This document shows positions 7,592 to 16,244 of a stretch of 33,296 nucleotides of DNA, piece by piece. The position numbers and the translations under genes are program-made. This DNA is from Pseudolabrys sp. (lineage in GTDB: Bacteria; Pseudomonadota; Alphaproteobacteria; Rhizobiales; Xanthobacteraceae): the NCBI GenBank assembly GCA_030651965.1, contig JAUSBQ010000023.1:1-33296 (forward strand). The letters run 5' to 3'. The notes below the pieces were generated by a model. That model saw only the letters and a list, made by a program, of their open reading frames with translations. It made no database searches and had not been told where the DNA came from. The number at the start of each line of letters is the position of its first letter. Positions within the stretch are counted from its first letter, which is position 1.

Positions 7592-8112
7592 TCGAAGGGC
7601 TGGAGAAATTTATAGGCATCCAGTCCGAGTGGGAGACCGCCTGCGACGCGGTCGAGCCCGGTGCGGTTCGACGCTTTACGCAAGCGATTATGGACGACGA
7701 TGACGCTTACGCGCCCAAAGCCGCCACGCGCTTCGGCGCACCGGTAGCGCCACCGCTATATCCGATGATGATGTTCCGCCGCCCGCACGGCGCGCCCGAT
7801 CCGCTGCGGATTCATGGCAACGATCCGGATTTCGACGGCCTGGGTCAATCGAGCAGCCTGACGCGCGGCCTGCCGGAGATAGAGCCGCTCGCGGGTTACG
7901 CCTTGCTCAACGGCGGCACGGAAGTGGAACTATTCCGCTATGCACGTCATGGCGAGACGATCCGCATGCGCTCGCGCTATGCCGACATCACGGAAAAAGA
8001 GACCAGCAAGGGACCGATCGTCCTTGTGACCACAGAGTCAGAATTTGCGACACCCGATGGCGAGGTGCTGCTGCGCGCTCGCCGAACGCTGATCCGGAGG
8101 AAGCCAAAATGA
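7588..8112 (+). CDS. MaoC-type dehydratase, FAS1-like N-terminal hot-dog subunit
   Basis: A 174-aa single hot-dog protein of the kind annotated as MaoC dehydratase N-terminal or FAS1-like dehydratase domain. Recognisable segments are RRFTQAIMDDD and VAPPLYPMMMF near the N-terminus and LNGGTEVELFRYARHGETI in the middle. Such subunits usually lack the catalytic Asp/His motif and form a heterodimer with a catalytic hot-dog partner. That partner is encoded directly downstream with a 4-base ATGA overlap. The ATG at 7588, itself overlapping the previous stop, has AAGGTG upstream. A longer in-frame opening from 7411 lies inside the CoA-transferase gene and was rejected. The pair is expected to hydrate or dehydrate an enoyl/3-hydroxyacyl-CoA in the cytosol. 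Confidence 0.85.
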   Translation: MIEGLEKFIGIQSEWETACDAVEPGAVRRFTQAIMDDDDAYAPKAATRFGAPVAPPLYPMMMFRRPHGAPDPLRIHGNDPDFDGLGQSSSLTRGLPEIEPLAGYALLNGGTEVELFRYARHGETIRMRSRYADITEKETSKGPIVLVTTESEFATPDGEVLLRARRTLIRRKPK

Positions 8113-8576
8113 CGGTAGCCTTCGAAGACATTCAAACCGGCCAGGAGATTGCACCGCTGGTCAAGGGCCCGCTCGGCACGATGCATCTGATGCGCTGGTC
8201 GGCGGCGATGGAGAACTGGCATCGCATCCACTACGACCGCACCTTTGCCAAGGAGCACGACAAGCTTCCGGATATCCTGATCAATGGATCGCTGAAGCAG
8301 CAGTTCGTTCTCCAGTTCCTCAAGGATTGGGCCGGACGCGATGGCTGGGTCTGGAAAGTCAGCTTTCAATTCCGCGCGATGAACCTCGTCGACGAAACTC
8401 TCGACATCTGGGCGCGCGTCAAGGACAAGCGCGACATTGGGCCTTACGGCCTTGTCGAACTTGAAATCGGCATTCGCAACGCGGCCGGCCTGGAATCGAC
8501 GCCGGGCTCCGCGACCATCGCTCTGCCGCACCGAAACGGATCGCCCGTGCCCTATCCTTTCCGTCCATCTGCGTGA
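8109..8576 (+). CDS. MaoC-family hydratase, catalytic hot-dog subunit
   Basis: A 155-aa hot-dog protein carrying the active-site signature NWHRIHYD (Asn36, His38, His41, Asp43). The classic (R)-hydratase motif is G-D-x-N-P-x-H. The N-x-H-R-I-H-Y-D variant seen here resembles the HTD2 / mesaconyl-C4-CoA-hydratase-like branch as I remember it. That branch handles methyl-branched and dicarboxylic enoyl-CoAs, which would fit the CoA-transferases and HMG-CoA-lyase-like neighbour, though this is inference. It is translationally coupled (ATGA) to the upstream non-catalytic subunit and probably forms a heterodimer with it. The next gene starts 19 bases on. Family is secure; the direction of reaction and substrate are not. 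Confidence 0.85.
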   Translation: MTVAFEDIQTGQEIAPLVKGPLGTMHLMRWSAAMENWHRIHYDRTFAKEHDKLPDILINGSLKQQFVLQFLKDWAGRDGWVWKVSFQFRAMNLVDETLDIWARVKDKRDIGPYGLVELEIGIRNAAGLESTPGSATIALPHRNGSPVPYPFRPSA

Positions 8577-8594
8577 GACGTCCTGGAGACTTCA

Positions 8595-9566
8595 ATGTCA
8601 GACCTCCCCAAACAAATTCAGGTCAACGAAGAAGGCCCCCGCGAAGGCTTCCAGTTCGAGCGCGGCCCCATACCAACGGCGCGAAAGATCGAACTAATTG
8701 ACAGCCTTTCGGAAACTGGGCTGAACCAGATCCAGGTCGCGTCCTTCGTCAATCCGAAAAACGTGCCAGGCATGGCCGACGCCGATGAGGTCGTTGCCGG
8801 CTTCAAACGAAGGCCGGGCATTCTGTACACCGGCCTTTGGCTAAACGAAAAAGGCTTGCAACGCGCTCTTGCGTCCGGGCGCCTCGATGTGAAGGGCTCA
8901 TTGTCGGTCACTGCGTCCGAAATATTCCTCAAGCAAAACCAGAATCGTACGGCAGCGCAGGATATCGAAGCCGAACGCGGGATCGCTCGCATGTACAAGC
9001 AGCACAACGTTCCGGTTAGTCGCATTTCGATCCGGGCCGCATTCGGCTGCAACTACCAAGGTGATATTCCCACCGGCCACGTCGTCAGTATGATCGGCGA
9101 CCTCATCCGCATGGCCGCCGAAGAAAACTTCACCATCAAACTCGTCTCGCTCGCTGACACGATGGCTTGGGCCACGCCTGCCGGCGTCAAGCGGCTGGTC
9201 GGCGCGGTCCGCGGTGCCTATCCCGATTTGAAGATCGCACTCCATCTACATGATACGCGCGGCATGGGCATCGCGAACGCTTATGCGGGCATGGAGATGG
9301 GTGTTTCGATCTTCGACTCCTCCGTCGCCGGCCTTGGCGGCTGTCCCTTCGCCGGCCACAAAGGTGCCGCCGGCAACGTTTGCACGGAGGACCTCGTATT
9401 CATGTGCGACGAAATGGGCATCAAAACCGGCGTCGACCTCGAAAAGCTGATCGTCTCTGCGCGCCTTGCGGAAGATGTCGTCGGACATCCCCTTCCCGGC
9501 TCTGTCATGCGCGGCGGCAGCCTTGCCGCGCTGCGCGCCGGCATCCGCGCAGGAGCCGCCGCATGA
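8595..9566 (+). CDS. HMG-CoA-lyase-like protein (DRE-TIM family)
   Basis: A 323-aa TIM-barrel protein similar over its whole length to hydroxymethylglutaryl-CoA lyase. That family cleaves a 3-hydroxy-3-substituted acyl-CoA into acetyl-CoA and a keto-acid. Seen features are SFVNPKNVPGMADADEV, the metal-binding histidine pair LHLHDTRG, and the flexible loop VAGLGGCPFA with its cysteine (Cys250). The first catalytic motif, GPRDG in true HMG-CoA lyases, reads GPREG here, with Glu17 in place of the catalytic aspartate. The substrate may therefore not be HMG-CoA; in this context a hydrated branched dicarboxyl-CoA made by the upstream hydratase is plausible (inference). The ATG at 8595 follows TGGAGACTTCA. 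The stop overlaps the next gene (ATGA). Confidence 0.85.
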   Translation: MSDLPKQIQVNEEGPREGFQFERGPIPTARKIELIDSLSETGLNQIQVASFVNPKNVPGMADADEVVAGFKRRPGILYTGLWLNEKGLQRALASGRLDVKGSLSVTASEIFLKQNQNRTAAQDIEAERGIARMYKQHNVPVSRISIRAAFGCNYQGDIPTGHVVSMIGDLIRMAAEENFTIKLVSLADTMAWATPAGVKRLVGAVRGAYPDLKIALHLHDTRGMGIANAYAGMEMGVSIFDSSVAGLGGCPFAGHKGAAGNVCTEDLVFMCDEMGIKTGVDLEKLIVSARLAEDVVGHPLPGSVMRGGSLAALRAGIRAGAAA

Positions 9567-10930
9567 GCGCCGTTCAGATCACCAGAGAGCTGGGTGCCTT
9601 CATCGCCGGGCTCAACGAAAGCAAGACGCCATCGGAGGCGCGAAAGCGCGCCATCAACGGCTTTATCGATTGCATCGGCGTCATGACCGCTGGCGCCGAC
9701 GAAGACGTGGTGCGTATCGTGCGCCAGGCTGAGCGGCCATCCGGCGGCACGGCGTTCACGTGGCCAGACGGCCAGCGCGCCCCGGCTCCATCGGCGGCGC
9801 TCATCAACGGGATCGCGGCGCATGCCCTCGACTATGACGATACGGGCCTGAAAGGTCATCCGAGCGCGGTGCTCGTCCCGGCCATCATGGCGGTGGCCGA
9901 GCAACTCGGGTCGAGCGGTTCGCAAATGGTGACAGCTTATCTTGCCGGCTACGAAACCTGGGGTGAGTTGATCTACCGCGAGGCCGGTCAGCACGCGACG
10001 AAAGGCTGGCACATCACCGGAATTTTCGGGCCGATCGCCGCCGCGGCGGCCTGCGCCTCGTTGCGCGGGCTGAACGCGGCGCAGTCGACTACAGCGCTCG
10101 CGCTCGCAGCATCACAGAGTTCGGGCCTACTCGCGAATTTCGGCACCATGGCTAAGCCTATGCATTCCGGCATCGCAGCGCGATCCGGCGTCTTCGCGGC
10201 GGAACTCGCGGCGCTCGGCATGACCGCGTCGCCGGATGTCCTGGAACATCCGCAGGGCTTTCTCGCCGCTGTCTCGCCGGCAGGAAAGATCGATGTCACG
10301 TCGCCGGTTCTGGCCGGCCGCCATTGGCGGATGCTTGAGGTCGGCCTCAACGTCAAGAAGTATCCCGTATGCTACTGCGCGCATCGGGCAATCGACGGCG
10401 CTCGCGATCTGAAGGCCAAGTTCGGCCTCGAGCCGCACGATATCGACACGGTCGAGGTTGCGATGAGCCGCCGCAATGCGACGATTCTCCGTCACCACGC
10501 GCCGACCGAAGAGCTCGAAGCCAAATTCAGCATCGAGTTCGCCATGGCCTCGGCTTTCACCGCCGGCGACGTGAGCCTCCGTGAAGTTCGGGACGACTTC
10601 GTGCAACGGCCCGATATCCAGGCATTCTTCCCGCGCGTGAAGGTTCACGACGACATCGAGAGCGATCCGATCACCGGGCACAGCCGCTACGAACAGGTCA
10701 ATATCCACCTCAAGGGTGGACGCACTGTCTCAAGCGGCCAGATCTTCGCGGCGCGTGGCGCGGCGAGCATTCCGCTAACACCCAATGAAACATTTGCCAA
10801 GTTTTCATCCTGCCTTGAGCGCGCCGACGCCGGGCTGGCTGCGGACGCGCTCTTCGACCGCCTCTCGAATCTCGACGACCTCAAACACGTCAAGGATCTT
10901 TACGCCTCGCGCGCCCGCGCGACGGCATAG
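9563..10930 (+). CDS. MmgE/PrpD family protein (methylcitrate dehydratase / aconitate decarboxylase superfamily)
   Basis: A 455-aa member of the MmgE/PrpD superfamily, which includes 2-methylcitrate dehydratase, cis-aconitate decarboxylase and several epimerases acting on carboxylic acids. Visible family motifs are LDYDDT near residue 90 followed by GHPSA, the histidine in GWHITG, GTMAKPMHSG, and KKYPVCYCAHRAID. The ATG at 9563 overlaps the upstream stop and has AGGAG seven bases before it; an earlier in-frame opening lies within the lyase gene. It sits between the lyase and an acyl-CoA dehydrogenase. A second member is encoded at 18711-20081. Which of the known reactions, or a new one, it performs cannot be decided from sequence. 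Confidence 0.85.
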   Translation: MSAVQITRELGAFIAGLNESKTPSEARKRAINGFIDCIGVMTAGADEDVVRIVRQAERPSGGTAFTWPDGQRAPAPSAALINGIAAHALDYDDTGLKGHPSAVLVPAIMAVAEQLGSSGSQMVTAYLAGYETWGELIYREAGQHATKGWHITGIFGPIAAAAACASLRGLNAAQSTTALALAASQSSGLLANFGTMAKPMHSGIAARSGVFAAELAALGMTASPDVLEHPQGFLAAVSPAGKIDVTSPVLAGRHWRMLEVGLNVKKYPVCYCAHRAIDGARDLKAKFGLEPHDIDTVEVAMSRRNATILRHHAPTEELEAKFSIEFAMASAFTAGDVSLREVRDDFVQRPDIQAFFPRVKVHDDIESDPITGHSRYEQVNIHLKGGRTVSSGQIFAARGAASIPLTPNETFAKFSSCLERADAGLAADALFDRLSNLDDLKHVKDLYASRARATA

Positions 10931-10938
10931 GAGTCAAA

Positions 10939-12189
10939 ATGAACCAAAATTCCAATGTAAAGGTATCGCCCTCTTACGGAATCGATCGGCCGGAAGAAAT
11001 CGCCGCAAGTTTCCAATTGCCGGCCGAAGTAGTAGAATTTCGCGATTTGGCGCGCAAAATCGTTCGCGAAGAGTTGTTACCACTTGAGCAGGAATTCCTG
11101 CCCCATCCAGGGCACGCCTATGGCCTCAAGGAAGTGCTCTCGCTCAAGGCCGTTTTTCCCGCGGCAGTCGTCGACCGGCTGATCAAGATCTCGCGCGACA
11201 CCGGGTTCTGGTACCTGCTCGTTCCAGAATCGCATGGCGGCAGCGGCCTGTCGATGCTCGCTCGCGCTGCGGTACTTGAGGAGTTCATGTACACGGCCGT
11301 GCCGTTCCCGTTCGCGAATGTGCCGAACATTCTCTATCACTGCACCGGCACCCAGGCCGAGAAATACCTGAAGCCGGTGATTGAAGGCGAGAAGACCACC
11401 AGCTTCGCGCAGACCGAGCCGAATGCGGGCTCGGACCCGGGCGGCATGATGCAAACCCGCGCCGTGCGCGATGGCACAGGATGGATACTCAACGGCACGA
11501 AGATGTGGATCTCGATGGCAGCAGAAAGCGATTTCCTGCTTGTTCAAGCCGTCACCGACTCGGCCAAACGCCAGCGCGGCGGAATCACCATGTTCCTAGT
11601 CGACCGCAACAATCCCGGCCTAAAGATCGAGGAGCCAGGCATTCGAACATGGCTGGGACCGCGTCCGGCACAGTACATCGTGCATTTCGACGATTGCCGC
11701 GTTGGCGATGATTCCGTGCTGGGCGAAGTCGGCAAAGGCTTCACGCTCGGGCAGACCTGGCTGACCATTCACGACCGCTTGATGCGTGGTCCCTATGCGC
11801 TTGGCAAAATGCAGCGCGCGCTCGACATGTCCGTCGAATACGCCAAGCAACGCGTTACCTTTGGCAAGCCGATTTCAGAGCGCCAGGCGATACAGTGGAA
11901 ACTGGTCGACATGTACGTCGATATCAAAGCGCTGCGTGCTCTGGTCTACGAAATAGCCTCCCGCGCCGACAGAGGCGAAGACGTGCGTGCCGAGGCGGCG
12001 ATGGTCAAGCTGTGCGCTTCGGATTGGGGCACGCGAACGCTAGACCACGCAATCCAGGTGCACGGCGCGATGGGCGAGTCTCTAGAACTGCCGCTAACGC
12101 TGTTCTATCGCTACGTCCGTCATACCCAGATTGGCGGCGGCACGAGCGAAATCCAGCGTCACCTTATCGCGCGAAAATTGTTGGCTTAG
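10939..12189 (+). CDS. Acyl-CoA dehydrogenase
   Basis: A 416-aa full-length acyl-CoA dehydrogenase. It has the N-terminal helical domain, the beta domain (FAQTEPNAGSDPGG, TKMWIS) and the C-terminal domain (RVTFGKPISERQAIQ, QVHGAMGESLELP). The usual catalytic glutamate in the C-terminal YEGT-type motif is replaced: the motif reads IGGGTSEIQ (Gly400). This is the arrangement of isovaleryl-CoA dehydrogenase, whose base lies on another helix. The residue at that alternative position here is Asp279 (IHDRL), where isovaleryl-CoA dehydrogenase has Glu. Electrons presumably go to the EtfBA encoded downstream. GGAG lies five bases before the ATG. Probably acts on a branched or functionalised acyl-CoA. 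Confidence 0.9.
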   Translation: MNQNSNVKVSPSYGIDRPEEIAASFQLPAEVVEFRDLARKIVREELLPLEQEFLPHPGHAYGLKEVLSLKAVFPAAVVDRLIKISRDTGFWYLLVPESHGGSGLSMLARAAVLEEFMYTAVPFPFANVPNILYHCTGTQAEKYLKPVIEGEKTTSFAQTEPNAGSDPGGMMQTRAVRDGTGWILNGTKMWISMAAESDFLLVQAVTDSAKRQRGGITMFLVDRNNPGLKIEEPGIRTWLGPRPAQYIVHFDDCRVGDDSVLGEVGKGFTLGQTWLTIHDRLMRGPYALGKMQRALDMSVEYAKQRVTFGKPISERQAIQWKLVDMYVDIKALRALVYEIASRADRGEDVRAEAAMVKLCASDWGTRTLDHAIQVHGAMGESLELPLTLFYRYVRHTQIGGGTSEIQRHLIARKLLA

Positions 12190-12201
12190 AGGCCACCCAT
12201 T

Positions 12202-13464
12202 ATGACGTTGAATTCAGCAGAGCCTGTGAAGAAAGCAGCGAGTCCTCCCGCGGCCGCAGGGCCGCTCGTCGGACTTCGCGTCATCGATGTCGGCATGCTG
12301 TTTGCCGGACCGCTTGTCTCTGCATTTCTCGCGGATCTCGGCGCCGACGTGATCAAGGTCGAACACATCGAAGGTGACGAAGTCCGCAAAATGGGCCCGA
12401 CCAAGGACGGCCATGCCCTATGGTGGCGCGTTATGGGTCGCAACAAGCGGCTGGTTTCCATCGATCTTGGCAAGCCCGAGGGAGCGGCTGTGCTGCGGCG
12501 TCTGATCGATACCGCGGACGCGATGGTCGAAAATTTCCGACCCGGACGTATGAAGAAATGGGGCCTCGACTACGATACTCTTCGCGTGACGAACCCCGGT
12601 CTGGTCATGCTGCACATCAGCGGCTGGGGCCAGACGGGGCCCTACAGCCAGCGTCCCGGATTGGGCACTTTGGCCGAGGCATTCAGCGGCTTCGCGCATG
12701 TCACCGGCGAAAAGGATGGTCCGCCGACATTGCCGGCCTATCCGGTCGCAGATACGGTCGCCGCGCTTACTGGTGCCTACAGCATGCTCGCCGCGCTTCT
12801 TAACCGAGAGCGCAATGGCGGCATTGGCGACGAAATCGATCTCGATCTCGTTCAGCCGATGATCCCGGTCCTCGGCTCCATGATCGTGCACTACGACCAA
12901 CTCGGCATCGTGCCGGTCCGAAAGGGCAACCGCTCGACCTGGACCGTCCCGCGCAACTCCTACCGCACAAAGGATGGCCGCTGGGTCGTGCTATCTGGCG
13001 CGGCGAACGAGCCGGTTATGCGCCTATTCCAGGCAATTGGACGTCCTGACCTGGCTGACGATCCATCGCTCGCGACCAACCAGCTCCGCGCCAAGCGCGT
13101 CGATGAGATCGATGGCATCATGGCCGAATGGATCGGCCGCCACACTCAGACCGAGGTTCTGGACGCCCTCGAAAAAGCTCAGGTAGTGGCGGGCCCGATC
13201 TGCGACGCTCAGCAACTGGTCGAGGATCCGCACATCACGGCGCGCGAATCCTTCCTGCGGATGCCTGATCCGGAGCTAGGTTCGATCCTCCTTCAAAACG
13301 TCGTGCCGCGCTTTACAAACAAACCCGGCCGTATTCGTTGGGCCGGAAAGCCGACCGTCGGTGCTGATACATATGACGTTCTGACGGAAGCGGGTTTCGA
13401 TGCGGAGGAAATCGAGAAGCTGGCGTCGGAGGGCGTGATCCGTACGGGGCAGGAGCAATCTTAG
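12202..13464 (+). CDS. CaiB/BaiF (family III) CoA-transferase, single domain
   Basis: A 420-aa single-module family III CoA-transferase. The N-terminal nucleotide-fold motif is VGLRVIDVGMLFAGP, followed by DLGADVIKVE. The catalytic aspartate is present (YPVADT, Asp184), and the small-domain motif is SYRTKDGRWVV. Unlike the two fused paralogues in this locus it has the usual length and an intact nucleophile. It would activate a further acid of the pathway, perhaps with succinyl-CoA or another pathway CoA ester as donor (inference). It begins 12 bases after the dehydrogenase stop, with GAGG about ten bases upstream of the ATG, and ends one base before the E1-like gene. It is firmly part of the same transcript by spacing. 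Confidence 0.9.
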   Translation: MTLNSAEPVKKAASPPAAAGPLVGLRVIDVGMLFAGPLVSAFLADLGADVIKVEHIEGDEVRKMGPTKDGHALWWRVMGRNKRLVSIDLGKPEGAAVLRRLIDTADAMVENFRPGRMKKWGLDYDTLRVTNPGLVMLHISGWGQTGPYSQRPGLGTLAEAFSGFAHVTGEKDGPPTLPAYPVADTVAALTGAYSMLAALLNRERNGGIGDEIDLDLVQPMIPVLGSMIVHYDQLGIVPVRKGNRSTWTVPRNSYRTKDGRWVVLSGAANEPVMRLFQAIGRPDLADDPSLATNQLRAKRVDEIDGIMAEWIGRHTQTEVLDALEKAQVVAGPICDAQQLVEDPHITARESFLRMPDPELGSILLQNVVPRFTNKPGRIRWAGKPTVGADTYDVLTEAGFDAEEIEKLASEGVIRTGQEQS

Positions 13465-13465
13465 C

Positions 13466-16165
13466 ATGAACGGCCTGGCTGCTACGAGCGTCGCGTTCCT
13501 GGAAGACCTATACCGCCGCTATGAAGTTAACCCGTCTTCGGTCGACTATAGCTGGCGCTGTGCCTTCGACCTCGCACGTGCCCTTTCGGAGAGCGAGCGC
13601 CCCGCCACGAACTACACGGGCGGAACGGCGGCCCTTGTCGCCGAGCTTGTTCGTCAGCGCGGTCATATCGCAGCTTCGTTAGACCCGCTTGGCAGGCAAC
13701 CCGAGGACGCCGCGGTATTTGAACGAACTCTCGCAATTGCCTCCGTAGCGCAGCATTCGGTCGATCGTTTGAAAACGCTCTATCGCTCGTCATTCACCGT
13801 CGAGACCGCGCATATTGACAATCCAGAGATGCGCAAATGGGTGCAGGAAGCATTCGAGGCCGAAGCCGCGCCACGCTCGAAAGTCGATCTGCTTCAGGCG
13901 CACAAGAAAATTGTGCAGGCCGACGAGTTTGAGGCCTTTCTCGGTCGCAAATATCCGACCAAGAAGCGTTTCGGCGCGGAAGGCGCGGAATCTCTATTTG
14001 CGCTGATGGACCGCCTCTTCCGGACGGCCGCCAAGAGTGGGATCGAGGAAGTCGTCGTCGGCCCGATGCATCGCGGCCGTACGAGCCTGATGGGCATCGT
14101 CTTTGGCATGCCGCTGGCGGAGCTGTTTGCCAAATTCAAAGGCGCCCATCCCTTCCCCGCTGATCCTCACAGTCCCGCGGACGTGCCGTACCATCTCGGG
14201 GCCGAAGCAACGCACGAGTTCGATGGCCACGAGCTCCGCGTGACCTTGTGCCCGAACCCATCGCATCTTGAGGCCGTCGATCCGATGGTCCTCGGCCGCG
14301 TGCGCGCCCGCCAGGATGTTCGCAAGAACGGCGAAGCCTCGCGCGTGCTCAGTTTTCTTTTTCATTCCGACGCGGCGGTTGTCGGTCAGGGCATCGTCGC
14401 GGAAACGCTCCAACTTGCCGGAATTCCTGGCTTCGAGACGCGCGGTACGGTCCACGTCGTCGTCAACAACCAAATCGGGTTTACGACCGAGCCATGGGAA
14501 GGCCGGACGTCGCGGCATTGCACCGGTCCCTTCAAGGCGATCGACTCGCTCATCATTCATGTCAACGGCGCCGATCCAGAGGCCTGTATCCGTGCCGCCG
14601 ATTTCGCCATCGCCTTCCGCCAGCGTTTCGAAAGCGACGTGGTTATCGACTTCATCTGCTATCGCCGTAACGGCCATAACGAGCTCGACGAGCCACGCTT
14701 CACGCAGCCGGTGCACTATGCGGCAATCGACGCCGAAACCACATATCGCCAGAGCTTCGAGAAGCGCCTGATTGCCGATGGCGTGCTGACTGCCGATGCC
14801 GCCGCCGCGGTTGCCGAAGATTATAAGCGCGAGTTGCAGATAGGCTACGACGCCGCCGCCACCTGGCGGCTCAACCGCAGCAGATTTCCCGGCGGGCAGT
14901 GGGAGCCTTTCCGGCCGAATTCCGAGCCGGTTGCCGAGCCGAGTACCGGCATTCCGCTGGAACGCCTCAACCGGCTGCTGCGCACGCTTGCGACCCCGCC
15001 CGATGACGTCGCGGTGCACCCGAAGGTCAAACGGCTGGTCGAGCAGCGCGCCGAAGCGGCCGAACGCGGCGTCCAATGGTCGCTCGGCGAAGGCCTCGCC
15101 TTCGCGTCGCTCGTCACCGAAGGTATCCCGATCCGTCTCAGCGGCCAAGACGCGGTACGCGGCACATTTTCCAGCCGGCATTTCGGCATCGTCGACGTCG
15201 AAAACGGAAGGCGCTTTTCAACTATAGCGCATATTGATCCGGCGCAGGCGTCATTCACTATCCTCAACAGTCCTCTCTCAGAGTACGGTGTGCTTGGGTT
15301 CGAGTACGGTTACAGCCTAGAGCGTCCCAACGCCTTGACGATCTGGGAGGCGCAATTCGGCGACTTCGCCAATGGCGCGCAGATTATTATTGACCAGTTC
15401 GTCGCAAGTGGCGAAGAAAAGTGGCTTCAGCCGTCAGGCCTCGTGCTGCTGCTACCGCACGGATTGGAGGGACAAGGACCGGAGCACTCTTCGGCTCGTC
15501 CCGAACGGTTCCTACAACTCGCGGCTCGCGACAATATCCAGATTGCCAATCCGTCGACTCCGGCGAACTACTTCCATTTGCTGCGGCGGCAACTTATGCG
15601 CCGGACGCGCAAACCGCTGATCGTGCTGACACCCAAGACACTGCTCCGGCTGCCCGCGGCGGTGTCGCCGCTTGACGACTTCGGACCCAACAAGCGTTTC
15701 ACGCCGACGCTGACGTCCGGCGCTCCCGGCGCGCGGCGTATTCTGCTCTGCACGGGCAAGATCGCTTATGAACTCGAGCGCGAGCGCTCCGCGCAAGGCG
15801 AAGACCGCACTCAAATTGTACGGCTCGAGATGCTCTACCCGCTGCCTTCCGCCGAGCTGTCGGCGATCCTTGCCGCCTCGCCTAACGCTGAACTCGCGCT
15901 GGTCCAGGAAGAACCCGAGAACATGGGCATATGGTCGTGGATACGTCCTCGTATCGAAGATCTCGCACTGGCCGCAGGCCATCGCAATCCGAAGCTGCGG
16001 TATGTCGGGCGTCCGGAATCGCCGTCCCCTGCCGGCAGCTTTCATGGCGATCACGATGCCGATCAAGCGGCAATCGTAAAGACCGCATTCAGCGCGGCTT
16101 TCGACAGAAAACGCAACCAGCCGACTGTACCCGCTGCGCACACGATCGGCGGCACGCATGGATGA
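13466..16165 (+). CDS. 2-Oxoglutarate-dehydrogenase-E1-like thiamine-diphosphate enzyme
   Basis: An 899-aa relative of 2-oxoglutarate dehydrogenase E1 (usually about 930-990 aa). An E2-binding-type N-terminal segment is kept (FLEDLYRRYEVNPSSVDYSW). The two histidines that contact 2-oxoglutarate in E. coli E1 (His260, His298) align with those in MHRGR near residue 201 and DVPYHLG near 241. The thiamine-diphosphate region reads HSDAAVVGQG (near 299; E. coli has HGDAA) and NNQIGF. YRRNGHNELDEPR and EEPENMG are also conserved. The HRGRLN motif is changed to HRGRTS. No E2 or E3 gene is nearby. It may borrow the central complex, or act alone as a 2-oxo-acid decarboxylase or carboligase. AGGAG lies ten bases upstream of the ATG. 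A dedicated role in this pathway is inferred from position. Confidence 0.88.
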   Translation: MNGLAATSVAFLEDLYRRYEVNPSSVDYSWRCAFDLARALSESERPATNYTGGTAALVAELVRQRGHIAASLDPLGRQPEDAAVFERTLAIASVAQHSVDRLKTLYRSSFTVETAHIDNPEMRKWVQEAFEAEAAPRSKVDLLQAHKKIVQADEFEAFLGRKYPTKKRFGAEGAESLFALMDRLFRTAAKSGIEEVVVGPMHRGRTSLMGIVFGMPLAELFAKFKGAHPFPADPHSPADVPYHLGAEATHEFDGHELRVTLCPNPSHLEAVDPMVLGRVRARQDVRKNGEASRVLSFLFHSDAAVVGQGIVAETLQLAGIPGFETRGTVHVVVNNQIGFTTEPWEGRTSRHCTGPFKAIDSLIIHVNGADPEACIRAADFAIAFRQRFESDVVIDFICYRRNGHNELDEPRFTQPVHYAAIDAETTYRQSFEKRLIADGVLTADAAAAVAEDYKRELQIGYDAAATWRLNRSRFPGGQWEPFRPNSEPVAEPSTGIPLERLNRLLRTLATPPDDVAVHPKVKRLVEQRAEAAERGVQWSLGEGLAFASLVTEGIPIRLSGQDAVRGTFSSRHFGIVDVENGRRFSTIAHIDPAQASFTILNSPLSEYGVLGFEYGYSLERPNALTIWEAQFGDFANGAQIIIDQFVASGEEKWLQPSGLVLLLPHGLEGQGPEHSSARPERFLQLAARDNIQIANPSTPANYFHLLRRQLMRRTRKPLIVLTPKTLLRLPAAVSPLDDFGPNKRFTPTLTSGAPGARRILLCTGKIAYELERERSAQGEDRTQIVRLEMLYPLPSAELSAILAASPNAELALVQEEPENMGIWSWIRPRIEDLALAAGHRNPKLRYVGRPESPSPAGSFHGDHDADQAAIVKTAFSAAFDRKRNQPTVPAAHTIGGTHG

Positions 16166-16244
16166 ACGCACGCCCGCATGACGATTCGATCCTGTCGTGT
16201 CCATCGGACGCTACAGCACCCTAAGAATTCAAGGGAGAAACACA

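Noticed and set aside
13994-15181. Long open frame (395 codons) on the minus strand opposite the E1-like gene
   Set aside because: It lies fully antisense to a gene with clear E1 motifs, has no recognisable domain, and reflects the codon bias of high-GC DNA.
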